Source: Gracilariopsis chorda
Lineage: Eukaryota > Rhodophyta > Florideophyceae > Gracilariales > Gracilariaceae
Direction of reading: 5' to 3'
DNA: 64,000 nucleotides
Assembly (NCBI GenBank): GCA_003194525.1
Contig: NBIV01000149.1
Coordinates: 62,001 to 126,000, forward strand
Below the pieces are notes generated by a model that saw only the letters and a program-made list of their open reading frames with translations, ran no database searches and was not told the origin of the DNA. The first letter of the stretch is position 1, and the number at the start of each line of letters is the position of its first letter. Positions 22,188 to 33,643 of the stretch are shown here, one piece after another. Both the position numbers and the translations under genes were made by a program.

Positions 22188-23548
22188 GCAACGGCAAGGA
22201 GTTCCCTCTTCGTAGCCCCGTAGTTCTTTTCGGGTTTAGACAAGGATCGGGAAGCAAATGCAATGAATCGGAGATTTCCATCTTCGCGTTTTTGGCCGAT
22301 CCATGCGCCGAGACCGTATCCAGACGCGTCCGTGCCTACAAGGTATTGCCTGTTGTCTTCGGGGTACGCCAGTGTTGTTTGATCTGCCATCTGTTTTCTG
22401 ATGTTCGTGAACGCACTTTCCATTTCAGTGGTCCATTGCAACTGCCCTCGTCCCTTTTGGGCGTCATCTAGAGGTTTTGAGAGGTGGGAGAACCGCGGGA
22501 TGAACTGGCGGTAGTAGTTTGCAGCACCGAGAAAGCTCAGCAGTTGCTTGAAATTCTGTGGTCGTTCCCAGCTTGCGATTGCTTCGGCCTTGGCGGGGTC
22601 CTTCCTGATGCCTTCTCCAGTCACAACAAATCCTAAGAGGCGTACTTCCTGCTGCCCAAAACTCCATTTGTCCGTCCTAATCGGGATGTCCCATTCTGTT
22701 AGTCTCTCTATTACTCTTTCCACATTCTCAGCATGCGTCGTCATGTTGGGAGAAAAGATAATGATGTCGTCGATATAAATAGCCACGTATGGCATGTCAT
22801 CAAATATCTTGTCCATTAGCTGCTGGAACTTTGCTGACATCGTTTTAATTCCAAACGGGGCTGCACACGTGCGGTAGTGCGCACCGCGCCAGCGAAACGC
22901 AACCCAGTTGCAGTCTTCTTCCAGTATGAGAAACCGGAAATACCCGTCACGAATGTCTAGCGTTGTGAAAATGGCATCTGGTCCGGTGACAGATCCAACA
23001 GCATCCAAGATGCCCTGTACCCAAGGAAGTGGGTAGTCCGGGTCTGGTAGAAGGGCGTTTAGGCGGCGGAGGTCGATAATGGGTCGTACATCAACGAGAT
23101 TTCCACTACCATCTTTCTTAAGCACGCTGAGGATTGGAAATGAGTTGGCACAGTCATCTGGAGCAGGTTCGATTACTTTTGCTGAGAGCCATCGCTTGAT
23201 CTTTGCGTCGACACGGTCTTCGTCCTTTCGGGAGACAAAATTTACTCGGCTCCATATCGCTGAAGTCGTCTTTGGCTGTACCCGAAGCATTGCCAGAGGA
23301 TGAGAGCATCTCGCAGAGAGTGGAATATTCTGGTTTCGTTTCAACGCCTCTGCTACTTCGGTAGAAATACTCTCGGGTGTATGTACTAAGTCAGGTTGGC
23401 GCTCTTGATCTTCGGGGGACGGGTCCGGCGTTGCCTGGTTCTCGTCGGCAGAACTACATACAGCTTGAGGGACTCCCTCGATGGAGAAACCAAACTTTCT
23501 AAAATGGGATAAGCCAATTATCATATCCCGGTTACGCTTCATATGCAT
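22115..23548 (-). pseudogene. Protease end, RT and RNase H of element B
   Basis: This open frame of 477 codons starts in the protease tail (RDMIIGLSHFRKFGF). RT motifs appear in order: DVRPIIDLRRLNALL, FTTLDIRDGYFRF, CAAPFGIK, and the active site VAIYIDDIIIFS. The connection domain has QNFKQLLSFLGAANYYRQF. RNase H begins with LVGTDASGYGLGAWIGQ and ARSLSKPEKNYGATKREL, with catalytic Asp and Glu visible. RT copies element RNA into DNA and RNase H removes the template. This is the best-preserved RT of the A/B family here. A frameshift near 22190 cuts it from integrase. Confidence 0.88.
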
Positions 23549-24230
23549 CAGTTCGGCTGTGATTGACGCTTTTCGGTCCCGCTCTAACGAGAACTTTCAC
23601 TAGGCCTTTGCGTTCTGCCATGGTTTCTCCTCGCCCATCTCGGATGTTTCCTGACACCCGTTCTACCGGGATAGAGTGCCTTGCTACGACTTCCGCTGAT
23701 ATGAACGACGCCGAAGCCCCTGAGTCCACCATAGCCCATCTTTCTGAGTTGTAAATCAACACAAGAGTGTACAGCAGCTCCTCATCATCTCCGGGGGCCG
23801 CTGACAGCGCGTTAAGGACCGGTTCCCTTGGTGAATTGTTTTCTGCAATATCGGCTCTCAGCTGTGCCTCTGGGTCAAACTGGTCGAAGCCGAGCAAAGC
23901 GCAAAGGTCACCATCGCAGGGGATATTTTCCTGAAGACTGTCGGTTTCCCGGGATTCTGAATGTACTAATTGCAAGTTAGCCACTTGCAGATCCTTCCTG
24001 CCTTTGTCATTGCATTTGTGCCCGGGTTTCCAGGGTTTTTCGCATTCAAAACAACGGGCTTCTTTCCTCAAATGTTTCCAAGTTTCCGCATCAAGATGCT
24101 TTCCTTTCACGTGCCCACCTTCTTCTTTTTTGAACCGATGCTTCTCTGTGGAGTGTTTACTGGATCCAAAATGACTACAGTGCTTCATCTTGGTCTCCGT
24201 TTGCTCCTGCGGTTCAGTCTTGGTCTTCAT
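23532..24230 (-). pseudogene. Zinc knuckle and protease of element B
   Basis: A basic Lys/Glu-rich stretch leads to a zinc knuckle CFECEKPWKPGHKC (CX2CX7HXC). An acidic spacer precedes the protease motif WAMVDSGASASFISAEVVAR. The frame overlaps the start of the RT frame at 23532-23548 and is shifted relative to it. The order and spacing match element A at 17950-18722. Confidence 0.8.
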
Positions 24231-24373
24231 AGAGGTCTGTTTGGTCCTACGACTGGACGTGCGCGACTATTCGAGAGTGATCGCGCTCGATATTTCATCA
24301 GCTATTGACACGGGAGGTGTTCCGTTATTTGTGCGTTTCCACATATTCAATGTGGCTGCATGAGCCACGTGCA

Positions 24374-25102
24374 TCAATTCTTGCAGAATTGGATCCAGTC
24401 CTTGAATAAACACTGCTGCAAGGGTTTCATCATCTTCTCGCGGCTAGTGCGAGTCATCAAGCTGGTGAAACGATCATTGTACTCTTGAACAGACTCTGAA
24501 TTGGCTTGGCGGATGGTCATGAGGTCTCTTATCAGCTTATCTCTGATCGCCGGGGACTCAAAATGATGAAGAAAATTTGCGTGTACCTCTTCCCATGTCA
24601 GGTTGGACAATGTCCGCTCTGCTCATTTTCGGTCATAACCATTCAAGGTAGTCAGAAGTGCTGCAAACAAACGCTGCTGCGGTATCTCATGCGCTGAAAG
24701 CAACGTCCGGATTTTGCCAAGAAATTCAAATGGGTCCTTGATAGATACAGAGTCATAACCTCTAAATGATGGCAGGTTAGGTAAACGGGACGGTGTGGTA
24801 CGAGTAGAGACTGATCCAAGGCTACGTTCCTCTGCATTTGCCAGGGGTAGCAGAGATCTTGTAGTATCTATTCGTCGTTTCGTGTTATCAATTGTCTGCA
24901 TGACATCATTACGTTCCTGTCTAACTCTGTTTATCTGTCGTCTGTATTCCTTGGTCTGTGAGGCGTCCATTTTCTCAACTTTCAAAGCGTTAAGCTCGTA
25001 ATACTCTTCTTTCAACTTCAAATAGGAGGCAGATAGCGACTTCATCTCCATTTCCTGACGCCGTAGCAACGATTCCATCACGGCTGAGGGGCTTTCTGTC
25101 AT
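24374..25102 (-). pseudogene. Gag of element B
   Basis: It starts at ATG 25102 (MTESPSAVMESLLRRQEMEM). A charged coiled-coil-like N-terminal block runs to about residue 100, then SFRGYDSVSIKDPFEFLGKI. The capsid part continues in a second frame (24610-24374) with SPAIRDKLIRDLMTIRQ and ESVQEYNDRFTSLMTRT. One frameshift near 24620 separates them. The start is about 45 nt from the 5' LTR edge. Confidence 0.78.
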
Positions 25103-25148
25103 CGTTCTACCACGCTAACGATAGAGTAATTCGTTCGATCGACAAAAA

Positions 25149-25398
25149 TGTGTTAATGAGGTTGGGGGTACTGGAGTTCGATCAGACACCTGCCGGTCGT
25201 TCTGGTTTACTGGGCCCACGGAGTCCTTCTTATAGGACTCCTGGGTTGCTACTGACATCTACTACCTAGGATGCACATTCTAAAGCGCCAAAAGGGGTAA
25301 CAGTCCAACCAGGGTAGGTCCGTCTGATTCCAGATGAATCCGGAGGTTGCCCGTTGTGTAGCTACGTCAGTCTGCCTGATTGCATTTCCATCACCACA
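25149..25398 (-). repeat. 5' LTR of element B
   Basis: The partner of 19544-19793. On the coding strand it ends CACA at 25149 and is followed by TTTTTGTCGATC, with no TGG primer site right at the edge. Confidence 0.88.
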
Positions 25399-26028
25399 TG
25401 GCATGATGGCTACTGGTGGGATGGAATTCGTAAGAATATTTGAGAAGAAACAGGATCTTGCGTGCCCTGTCTACGTTATAACGTTCAGAGGAGGGTGTTT
25501 CATCCCCTCACGCCGGTTTCGGCGGATCCCCCATGGGACCATATCGCTGTTGACCTTATCACCTCTTTACCGGTCTCCGACAGGGGTCATAACACGTTGC
25601 TCACTATCGTGTGCCTAATGACCAAGTTTGCTATTCTGCGGCCTTTGAAGAGTAAGTAGATGGAAGAGGCGGCCTGCGCCCTTTGGGAAGTATTGTCCAT
25701 TTTTGGGGTCCCTTGCGTGATACAGTTGGACAACGGTTCAGAATTTGTAAAGGACCTCATCAGCCAGCTAACGACTCTCAATAGCATAGACCATCGCAAA
25801 ATCTCACCGTACAACTTGAGAGCAAACGGTGCTGTAGAACGTGTCAAGGGTGTGGTTGAAACCTGGTTGCTCAGGGAAATCGATGGAGCTACGCATAGGT
25901 GGGGGGAGTACGTCCCTTTTGTCCAGTTGGCTTACAATTGTAAGATCGCCGCCCTGACCTCTTCGACACCTTTCGCGTTGATGTTTGGGAGACGCATCAG
26001 TGGTTTTGAGAAGTTTAGCAGGACTTGA
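25399..26028 (+). pseudogene. Integrase core of element A (continuation after nested B)
   Basis: Reading resumes with HDGYWWDGIRKNI, then the second half of the zinc site CVPCLRY. The catalytic core shows D in HIAVDLITSL, D in QLDNGSEFV and E in NGAVERVKG, so the DDE triad is intact. Stops at 25478 (TGA) and 25657 (TAG) interrupt it, and it ends after FEKFSRT. The family inserts element DNA into the host chromosome. Confidence 0.82.
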
Positions 26029-26162
26029 AACTCCTCACGGTTGGCACTACATGCCTGGAAAGTGCATCAGAAGAATTAACGGAAGAAATATTCCCTGTAG
26101 TCTCCGAGAGGATCAAGAATGTTAAGAGCAGAGACTGTAGATAGTTTGAAGCTGGAAAGCTT

Positions 26163-26578
26163 ATGGTAACTGCAAACGCATTCCTCCCTGGATCTCGAGT
26201 TATGATGCGAGATGTTACGAAGGAATCAAAGTCGGACGCCAGATACGAGGGTCCGTTTTATTGCGTGCGCAGAAACCGTGGCGGGGCATACGTCTTGCGC
26301 GATGAGCTTGGAAAGCTCAAGAGAGCCGTGCCAGCAGACCACTTGAAGTTATTTTGAGAATGGATGCTGGACGAGCTGTAGAGGAACCAACGTTTTAAGT
26401 TCAGAAAACCACCGCTCACCGCACAGAGAAAAATGGAAAGATGAGCTACTTTGTGGTGTGGAAGGATCGCAACGTAGAACTGGGATGGGAGCCAGTAGAG
26501 AATTTTAACAACATTAAAGTTATCCGGAAGTATTGGAAGAAGGTCCGCCCTACCAGAGCGAGTAAGAAGTCTGAGTAG
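26163..26578 (+). pseudogene. Integrase GPY/F module and chromodomain of element A
   Basis: DARYEGPFYCVRRNRGGAYV is the GPY/F module. After a stop at 26355 and a frame change, the chromodomain reads MSYFVVWKDRNVELGWEPV, then VIRKYWKKVRP, ending at 26578. A polypurine tract follows at 26590-26600, directly before the 3' LTR. Confidence 0.78.
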
Positions 26579-26600
26579 TTTGGACCTGGCGGGGGTGATG

Positions 26601-26944
26601 TGGTGTCATATGTTCGACAGGCCGCTGTGCGTGGGTACCCCTTACGTGGCTGCATGTTACGAAGAACGAAGAGCCGCACATTATAAGTGCCACCTATGCA
26701 GCACAATCTATTTCTTAGTATCTAATCAGGTTGGCGCATTTGCACGCATTGTGCCTAGTGGCGGTCACTTGGCACGGCCACCCACAGTCGAAACGGGCGG
26801 CTGCGCCGTTACAAACGGCCTCCGTTGTTGAGGAAGATGCATTACTTAATATAACAAAGACGAACTCAGTAAAACGGAAGCGGAGGCAGGCGTCTGATCG
26901 TAACCTTTTCCTCTTGCGTGCTCCTTCTCCGTCTTTACAACACA
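26601..26944 (+). repeat. 3' LTR of element A
   Basis: It begins TGTGGTGTCATATG and ends TTACAACACA, paired with 16661-17006. The TTGAT duplication follows at 26945-26949. Confidence 0.88.
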
Positions 26945-27169
26945 TTGATTACTTCCACTGGCCCAAGCTCCAATTGCAGACGAGCCAGACCTTCAGAGCT
27001 GTGGCCTGTTTTGAGCTCACATGGAGCATAAAATACTTAAACGAGTTTCCAGATCCAAAGCCCTCGCTACTAGCCACACCATTGAAAGTTCTTTTCGTCA
27101 GAATAGATTTTGAAGATAGTGGCGAAGAAGATAATCAACTGGGTGAAAGGCGTGAAGTAACTTGCGAAG

Positions 27170-28014
27170 TCAGCTCCTCATTTCCGGGTTAATGGTACCG
27201 TAGAAGTCTTCAATCGAGAATTGCTAAGGACTATGCACCATCGTTTGTCATAATATCAACTACGAATCGCTTGCTGGCCCAAAATGCTACCCGTAGTTCA
27301 GTGTGCGCTGAATAGAATTAGCTTGACGCGCTTGAGTAGTGGCTGCCCTCCCACCGTGTTTACTAGGAACACCCAGGACACTCCGCATACAGCCCTAGCG
27401 CAAAACGTACGTCGCAAGATGATGGTGATGAAAGTGGGATACGTATGATTACGGCAAGTACAGAACATTGAGAGTACTATCTGGGCATTGGAAGGTATTT
27501 ACAAGGGCGTTGCAAAGCAGACGACGAATAAAGGTCAGTAGGCAATCAAAAGACGCGACTGCAAAACTAATGAGCGAGCAATCAACTTCACAGACGAACA
27601 TTTTGTACTAAGAAACGTTATCAAGCCATCAAATAGTCCTATACCAGCGCTGAATTGGACAGGCCCCTACTGTGTGATTGAATGCAAAAGTGAATATGTA
27701 CTTTTGGTGGAATCTCTGTCGGACCGCGATCGGATTGTACTGCATGGTCACAGACTCAAACGTTTCAGAACACTGATATCGTGATAACTGAAAAACGTAT
27801 CCATTACTTGACCTATCAAGAAGGTGAGATGCTACTCGTAGAATATTTTCTTGACATAAGGCGACACGAAGGGGCTGTAGAACTGCTCCTCAAATGAAAA
27901 GGAATAGCAGAGAACAAAACAGACTTGGCGAGTCTTGATTCTTTGCAGAAAAACGTACCGCTGCTTTTCAAAGAATATCTGGCCAAAATTTTTTTCCAGC
28001 GAGACTTTTAGGCA
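27170..28014 (+). pseudogene. Integrase C-terminus and chromodomain of another Ty3/gypsy element (F)
   Basis: Degenerate frames match element D (52034-56129) in order. FRVNGTVEVFNRELLRTM corresponds to the integrase Glu region. INFTDEHFVLRN and NWTGPYCVIECKSEYVLLVE correspond to the C-terminal SH3-like part. A chromodomain-like segment follows (VEYFLDIRRHEGAVELLLK, stop, KGIAENKTD). The stop sits exactly where chromodomains have a conserved Trp, as a TGA that would come from TGG. Element A is inserted to its left, perhaps within this older element. Confidence 0.5.
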
Positions 28015-28945
28015 GAAGTAAGTTGTTGCTTCTGTTTAATTCTCTGCATTTTTCATTTAGAGAACTACGGGGTGCTGTTGTAGCCAAATGAGGCATCATC
28101 TGACCTTACAGAGTAGGTAGTACTCTCCATAACGTAGCAACTGCCTAGACAACAACTTAGTTGCCAGCAAATCCGCAGTTTTCAACTGTCTAAGTAGCAA
28201 AACTTGTGGCTGGCAATTGCGTGTGTCACGTTCAGACTATGATATCTGGAACAGATGGACGTTTGGCAAGCGTGTGAGCATTTATTCACCGCTGGAATAC
28301 TTTGCATGTTTCGTGGTGTGGCGCTGGTGGCCGTGCCGCCCAGCAACTAAAAGGTATAGACCACAAGCGTGGTGAACTACATTGATCATATTGTTTGTAC
28401 TTTAAGATCCTATGGTACTTAAGGCAGGAAGGCCTTGACGTTTTACCTCGTAGTAAACGAAAGCTGTGAATCCATTCTGAGTGTATCTTTTTCGTGAACT
28501 GACTGACTCCTCTCAGATTCTCACTGTGTTCGTTCTCGGTATACTCAGCGAACAGTGTCTTTTGCGACCTCTTATCTGTTTATACTGTGAATGTACTTAT
28601 TGTCAACTGCCATTACAGTTATGCTTACTTTTATTCTCTTAGGAACAAATAGTAGATCCATTCAATATTGAGCTTTCCCGCGCCGGCTGAATAAACATCA
28701 CGCTAACCGTTGCATCTCTTTCGGTTTTCCGTACGGCCAGCCGGGCTGTAACTGTTTCGTTTGGTACTTTCTCGTTTTCTCCTTTTATCTTTTAGATTCT
28801 CCTTGGGCAGAAACACCACTGATTCGGATGCCCACCTCAACTCAGCCACTTGGTTCACGAATTCCTGCTCACCATAGTACGTATAACCAGCAGCCACCAA
28901 CCGAACACCGTGCGGTATGGATTCCTTTAAAACGGAGCCTACCTT
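28015..28945. other. Unrecognised stretch, perhaps LTR of element F
   Basis: No gene is seen. It may contain the 3' LTR of remnant F, but I found no second copy to define edges. The ORFs here are short and without motifs. Confidence 0.3.
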
Positions 28946-29878
28946 TCAAGAAATCAAGGCCGCGGACACCTTGGGAGGACTTCCCGTCAAGAGAAGATGC
29001 TCCACGTTTTTCTTCCCATCACTCCATGCCAAATTGTATCTTTCCAGGCTTCTTATTTTTTGCTTGCACCATCGGCTTGGGGCTTTGTGTATGGCTGCGA
29101 TTTTCTCTAGGTGTACATGAACTCCTGCCTTGTCCACAATGTGTTCTAATAATCTGACTATGGGCTGGGCGAAACTAAACTTTGCAGCCTTCAATCTGAA
29201 CCCATTGTTTCGGATCCGATCAAACATACTTTGGCAATGTGTCAGATAGTCGTCTATACACTCTGAATATATAACGAAATCATCTAAATATACCCGGACA
29301 TACTTCAATCGTCTGAGGACTACATCCATCATCCGCTGAAATGTAGCTGGCGCGTTCATTAGCCTGAACGCCATTACGTCGATTTTGTATATCCCAAATC
29401 TGCACACAAAGGCAATAGCGTCCTTACAGTTCTCCGATACCCGAACCTGCCAATATCCAGAGAAAAGGTCTACTGTGGTGAAGATGTTTGCTGCTGCTAC
29501 GTCGTCGAATATCTCTCCAATCTTCGGGAGAGGCCATCTGTGAGCCTTAATCTTGGTATTGAGAGTTCGTTAGTCCACACAGAAGCCTGGCTTGACATCT
29601 TTTTTAGTGGCTATGACAATAGGGAAAGATCATGCTGAGGTGGCGGGCGTAATGATACATTTCTTCAACATGTTCTCAATTTCTTCTTTGAAGAGGTCGT
29701 TATGGCGTTGTGAGAGGTGTCTTGCAGGGTAGTGGATTGGGTTAGTATCTGTGAGCTCATACGAATGCTCCACTGGTACGTCCGAAGGACGCAAGTCATT
29801 TAGCGACTGGGCCGTGAGATTCTTATCTCCTAACATCTTCATGCATTTTCTTTGAATCTCTGTTTGTAAATGCCTCAA
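28946..29878 (-). pseudogene. RT fragment of a Ty3/gypsy element (E)
   Basis: One reading frame with scattered stops shows RT motifs in order: PVEHSYELTDTNPIHYPAR, PIVIATKKDVKPGFCVD, FTTVDLFSGYWQVRV, VMAFRLMNAPATFQRMMD and the active site VRVYLDDFVIYS. Stops at about 29628 and 29571 interrupt it. The connection region begins at VRLLEHIVDKAGVHV. No protease, integrase or LTR of this element is recognised. It is distinct from A/B, D and H. Confidence 0.75.
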
Positions 29879-30005
29879 TTTTGCTGCGAGAAGTAGGAAC
29901 TACTCTTCATCATCATCTTGGTCTTGCATAAAATCCCCTAAAATCCCCTAAAACTCAAAACAGCACAAGTACCAATGTACGCAAAGCTCTAATGACCTGC
30001 AAAGA

Positions 30006-30720
30006 TTGACGATGAAAAAACAGAGCAAAAAATTCCAACGCTATGCAGCTAGGATCCCATCTTCTACGTTGGAAGAATATGCCGCTGTCGGTAAAGAATA
30101 TATTTCGTTCGGAGCGATCGCTCATGGCCCAAAACAAAAAGCGTCACGGTGGTCATTCGAAGATGTATGCGAAAACATATCTACATTGAAACCAAGGCGA
30201 CTTTTATCGTCTTTGGTGAACCGTAGAAATATCTTATTGGAATCTTCATCCAATTCATATCGTTCTGTAACAAATGAGTTTAATTCAATGGCTGCTTTGA
30301 AACTCGAGCTGGCACCAGAAAGAGAACACTCTTTCAAGTAGAGGGCAAAACTGAACGATCTGGATACTCGTTTGTGAATCAACAACATGTTTTCTGTTTC
30401 AATACTTTCTCGTAAACCAGGCAAAAACCTGTCCTATTAGATCGCCGTTGTTTTGGGTCCGGACTTACACGATCAACTACAAACGATGTTTAAGATGTTC
30501 GAGCGAAATTTTAATCTCGACTACAAGTCAACTTCGCACCGCGTCAAGTCTGGGCTATGCTGTGCCATGCGGAACAGTTATGTTACCTTGCTTTTCGATG
30601 GATGGACTGATACTAACAACGTGAATGTGGTCAATATTATGCTTTCTGTAACGGAAATTGAATGAGTTCGACTGAAATGTTTTCTACGATCAGGTTAATC
30701 TGGATCTCAAACGTGTGATG
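30006..30720 (+). pseudogene. hAT-like (DUF659-type) transposase remnant
   Basis: Two blocks in related frames. The first contains AAVGKEYISFGAIAHGPKQK. The second (30453-30665) reads LHDQLQTMFKMFERNFNLDY, then YVTLLFDGWTDTNNVNVVNI. The LLFDGWTDxxN motif, with its conserved Asp and Trp, is typical of DUF659/hAT transposase cores. Stops separate the blocks, and the sequence degenerates beyond 30720. Terminal inverted repeats were not identified. Confidence 0.5.
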
Positions 30721-31347
30721 CAAACTACTTTGCTTCGTTGCTTGAGAATATTATGTCATAATTTAGATTATTGAGATCTGTTTGCGGTGTGAGAAGAGAC
30801 AACACTATTTGTTGAGTCAAAGCCAAACAAATATTAATTGAGATACACAAACACTCGCTCACAAGCCAAGATCACACTCATGTCGCAAAAATTCTAATGG
30901 CGGATATAGGCTCGATATATCGGATACATGAATTATCGAAAAGGATTTCAGATCTGGTCTTGAAACTTAGACGAAGCACTATTACATATATAAAGAACTG
31001 GAAGACATTTTGAATCTTCAACTGCTTTCAAAACCCGCGTCGCTCGCACCCAGAAAATGTATTTGATCAATACGGCAGGCTCATGCTTCCTCAAACCGCC
31101 ATTCCTCGATCTTAGATGACCAAAACATATTCTGCTTCTTCTGAGAATATCCTATGCTAGGTAATAAGGATCATAAAGGTGTTTGGAAGAGTGGTGGGGT
31201 GCCCTGATTTTTTTCTGACCTATTCCGCGGTCGAGATGCGCCTAATTGGGAGAAAATTATCGCTTTTGAAACCACCGTTCGAGACTGAGTTCTTTTTAGT
31301 AACGTTCTTGATTTCTAACATGTGCTCCATATTTTGAGACTGTACCT

Positions 31348-31917
31348 TTGTCGTCAAATGAAGAGAGGATGCTAGTATTAGAAGTTTACCTGGCTACCAA
31401 ACAGTTGTACTGCCGACTAACATCTCTTCCTGTCAGGTCTTTTTTCACCGCATCTCACCATGATGGAGTAATTTCTGTCTTTCACAGACGCATTTCAGGT
31501 AGACCACGATGCATCCCGCTACTTATGATTTTGCAAAGCTTAGCTTTTTACTTATGTATCAGGAGCTGGTTTGAAAATATGGGCGATGATTTGGAGTTAA
31601 TTTTCATTATGATACGTGATTGCGTGTGCTCTGACGTTCTTCATTTGGACGAGAAAGAAAATGAAAGGGGTGGTGAGGATAGAGCAGTGCAGATTTTATT
31701 GCAAGAGCCACGCTTACAAAGCTTTTCGAGGAGACCATTCGGGGATGATTTGACACAGAAAAATATATTGTGGTTATTTCCAGACATTTTTGTGGTCTAC
31801 TGGATCGAGCTTCCCAAGAAAAGCCCCCTTCTTCGTCAGTTTGATCTGCGTGTGCTAGGTACGAGTCCATCTTTATCAAGTTTAGATACAAGTGTTACTC
31901 ATCAGCCGCCAATTTGA
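31348..31917 (+). CDS. Hypothetical ORF of 189 codons
   Basis: An open frame without an ATG at its upstream edge. It contains SFFTASHHDGVISVFHRR and a hydrophobic segment LLMILQSLAFYLCI, then charged and Ser-rich sequence. No domain is recognised. It follows the hAT-like remnant on the same strand and could be a tail of it. The frame may also be open by chance. Confidence 0.2.
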   Translation: MSSNEERMLVLEVYLATKQLYCRLTSLPVRSFFTASHHDGVISVFHRRISGRPRCIPLLMILQSLAFYLCIRSWFENMGDDLELIFIMIRDCVCSDVLHLDEKENERGGEDRAVQILLQEPRLQSFSRRPFGDDLTQKNILWLFPDIFVVYWIELPKKSPLLRQFDLRVLGTSPSLSSLDTSVTHQPPI

Positions 31918-32315
31918 ACTGCCGTTCGTAACAGCTTGAACCATGTGAGGGTTTGAAATATAACGTTTTGTTCACTTATCGATGTGCTTTTGAGCGAGCA
32001 GTTGAAGAATGTACCTCAATTACAAACAAGAAGCTTTCAGAAGGTATTATCCTGAGATTGGAACCGAAGTACACGGTTTCTTGGTGATGTGAGTACAAGA
32101 GAGATGAATAGTATGCATTTGCAGAGTGTTCTTTGGGGAAATGTTAATTCTACAGGTTGCAGCGACAACTCCTACATGTTCATACATAGCTTTTTCGTTA
32201 GCCAGGTGGTGCCATTTATGAGGATCGGATGGGCCAGAATACCGGTGATACTCTTAAGACACGAAAATATGGTGACGCTTGTACGCAAGGATATATAGAG
32301 AATGGGTGGTAATTA

Positions 32316-32943
32316 TAGGTTATTTATTTATATAGTTGCACTCCGAGAGTTATACTACTTAGTGCGACGGTCTCGTGGCCACTGCACCAGTAACGCCTCC
32401 ACAACAGAGTTTCCTCATCCAAGGATATTGGCTTTAAGCTCTCGGGACTTCGGCTGTACTCAACTCCATCTAGGAGGGATACCCTTTTGTTCACACATTG
32501 CTCAATCTTCTTGCACGCTCAGTTATCCATCTACTGGACACTTTCCCTTGTTGCGGGTTCGCCCATGTATACGGTATAATTATAGGCAGTGTCGACCTCC
32601 CCTGAGTCACCCACGTAACTCGTTGTCATTCCTCCTTCCTACCTTACATTTTCTTCATTCCCCCTTACTTTCCCCTTTTTTGGGTTGCTGCCACTATCTA
32701 CGGCCCATACCGAATAAGGTTGCGTGTGCACCACCTTGTGGAATCATTCCCTTTAGTGGGAGTAATACCATGTCGTGACAGGTTCTTTTTCATCTTCTTG
32801 CGCTAGTCGCGAAGGTTAACCTCTGCTTACAACCGAAACAGTCGTGTCATCCCTGGAAGGGCTCTTTTGCTGAGTTCAACTCGTAAGATGAAGATCCCGA
32901 ACATCTTCGAAGTGCTTTCTTGTGGCACGGCAATGTCATAGAA
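32316..32943 (+). repeat. Old, diverged H-type LTR
   Basis: It aligns by eye with the sense strand of H LTRs such as 100-756: ACTTAGTGCGACGG, GCACCAGTAA, CTAGGAGGGATAC, CGCTAGTCGCG, AGATCCCGAACATCTTCGAAG and the terminal GGCACGGCAATG all occur in order. Overall similarity is low. The 10-bp LTR stem and many short hairpins are broken. This is the oldest copy of the family in the window. Confidence 0.65.
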
Positions 32944-33638
32944 ATGTTTCTCCCGACCTTGAAGACTAACTGGTGTACTAATCTCACTTTAAGGCCGAAC
33001 ATTTCTGTACAGGAAACCGGTGAATATGAGCGACCTGAAGTGTTCTCTGAGGTTTTCAATCACAAGAATGACTCTGATTTCAACGGGGAGGAGAATGAAG
33101 TTGTCAGCATTGATCATTTAGAGTTAGAGGAAATGTCTTTGAGTTCGACGTCTCAAGTCATGCAACTACGTGGCTGATACGGGATTCCATTTCAAGTATG
33201 GCGGCAAGATTACCAAAAATCCCAGAAGGTTGTTCGGTTCCCGCCAAATACAATTCCATGCCTTTGCTTGCCCGACACAGAGCCTCGGCTACCTTTTCGA
33301 ACACAACGCCAGTTTTAACCCCAGCATCACCATCTTTTGAAAGGTCCTCCTTTTCAGTCCAGATAGCATCCAGTCTCTTCACTGCATTTGTGACTTCCGT
33401 GCTCTTTGCGGCTTGAGTCCGATTCACGGTATGCAAAATGCTGAAAACAGTACGCCGGACTGGTTTGGGAAACCTACCAAAACCAATGCCAATGTTATGT
33501 GTGGGATAATCTTTGATATGAACCTGGAAACGCCTAGAGATGGTCTTGAATGTGAAAAAGTTTACTGGAGGGGTTTAAAATACGTTTCGTAGGACGCTTT
33601 CATAAAAAATTAAATGTCAAAAACTATTCAAAAAGCTT
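32944..33638. other. Unassigned flank of the full-length H element
   Basis: It holds an acidic ORF on plus (to 33177) and a 92-codon ORF on minus (33158-33436, with KRLDAIWTEKEDLSKDGDAG). Neither has a recognisable domain. TAGGT at 33639-33643 is the left target duplication of element H. Confidence 0.3.
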
Positions 33639-33643
33639 TAGGT

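Larger units (their letters stand above)
19544..25398 (-). mobile_element. LTR retrotransposon B, nested in A
   Basis: The 250-bp LTRs (25149-25398 is 5', 19544-19793 is 3') begin TGTG and end CACA on either strand. They differ at about ten positions by eye. The target duplication TGGCA is exact (19539-19543 and 25399-25403). The coding strand is minus, opposite to A. Gene order is Gag, zinc knuckle, protease, RT, RNase H, integrase, chromodomain. Proteins are closely related to A, and a similar polypurine tract precedes the 3' LTR (GACGGGGGTAA). A solo H-family LTR interrupts its integrase at 20507-21332. Frameshifts make it inactive. Confidence 0.9.
16661..26944 (+). mobile_element. LTR retrotransposon A (chromovirus-like Ty3/gypsy), host of a nested insertion
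   Basis: LTRs of 346 and 344 bp (16661-17006, 26601-26944) begin TGT and end CAACACA. They are roughly 95-97% identical by eye. The element is flanked by an exact 5-bp duplication, TTGAT (16656-16660 and 26945-26949). The plus-strand order is Gag, zinc knuckle, protease, RT, integrase, chromodomain. A polypurine tract (GGCGGGGGTGA) precedes the 3' LTR. A second element (B, 19544-25398) is inserted in the integrase zinc-binding region. Without B the element is about 4.4 kb. Its RT core is deleted and several frames are broken, so it is not autonomous. Confidence 0.9.

Noticed and set aside
25160-25230. GGAGTTCGATCAGACACC resembles a tRNA T-arm
   Set aside because: It lies inside the LTR of element B, occurs in both LTR copies, and lacks the rest of a cloverleaf.
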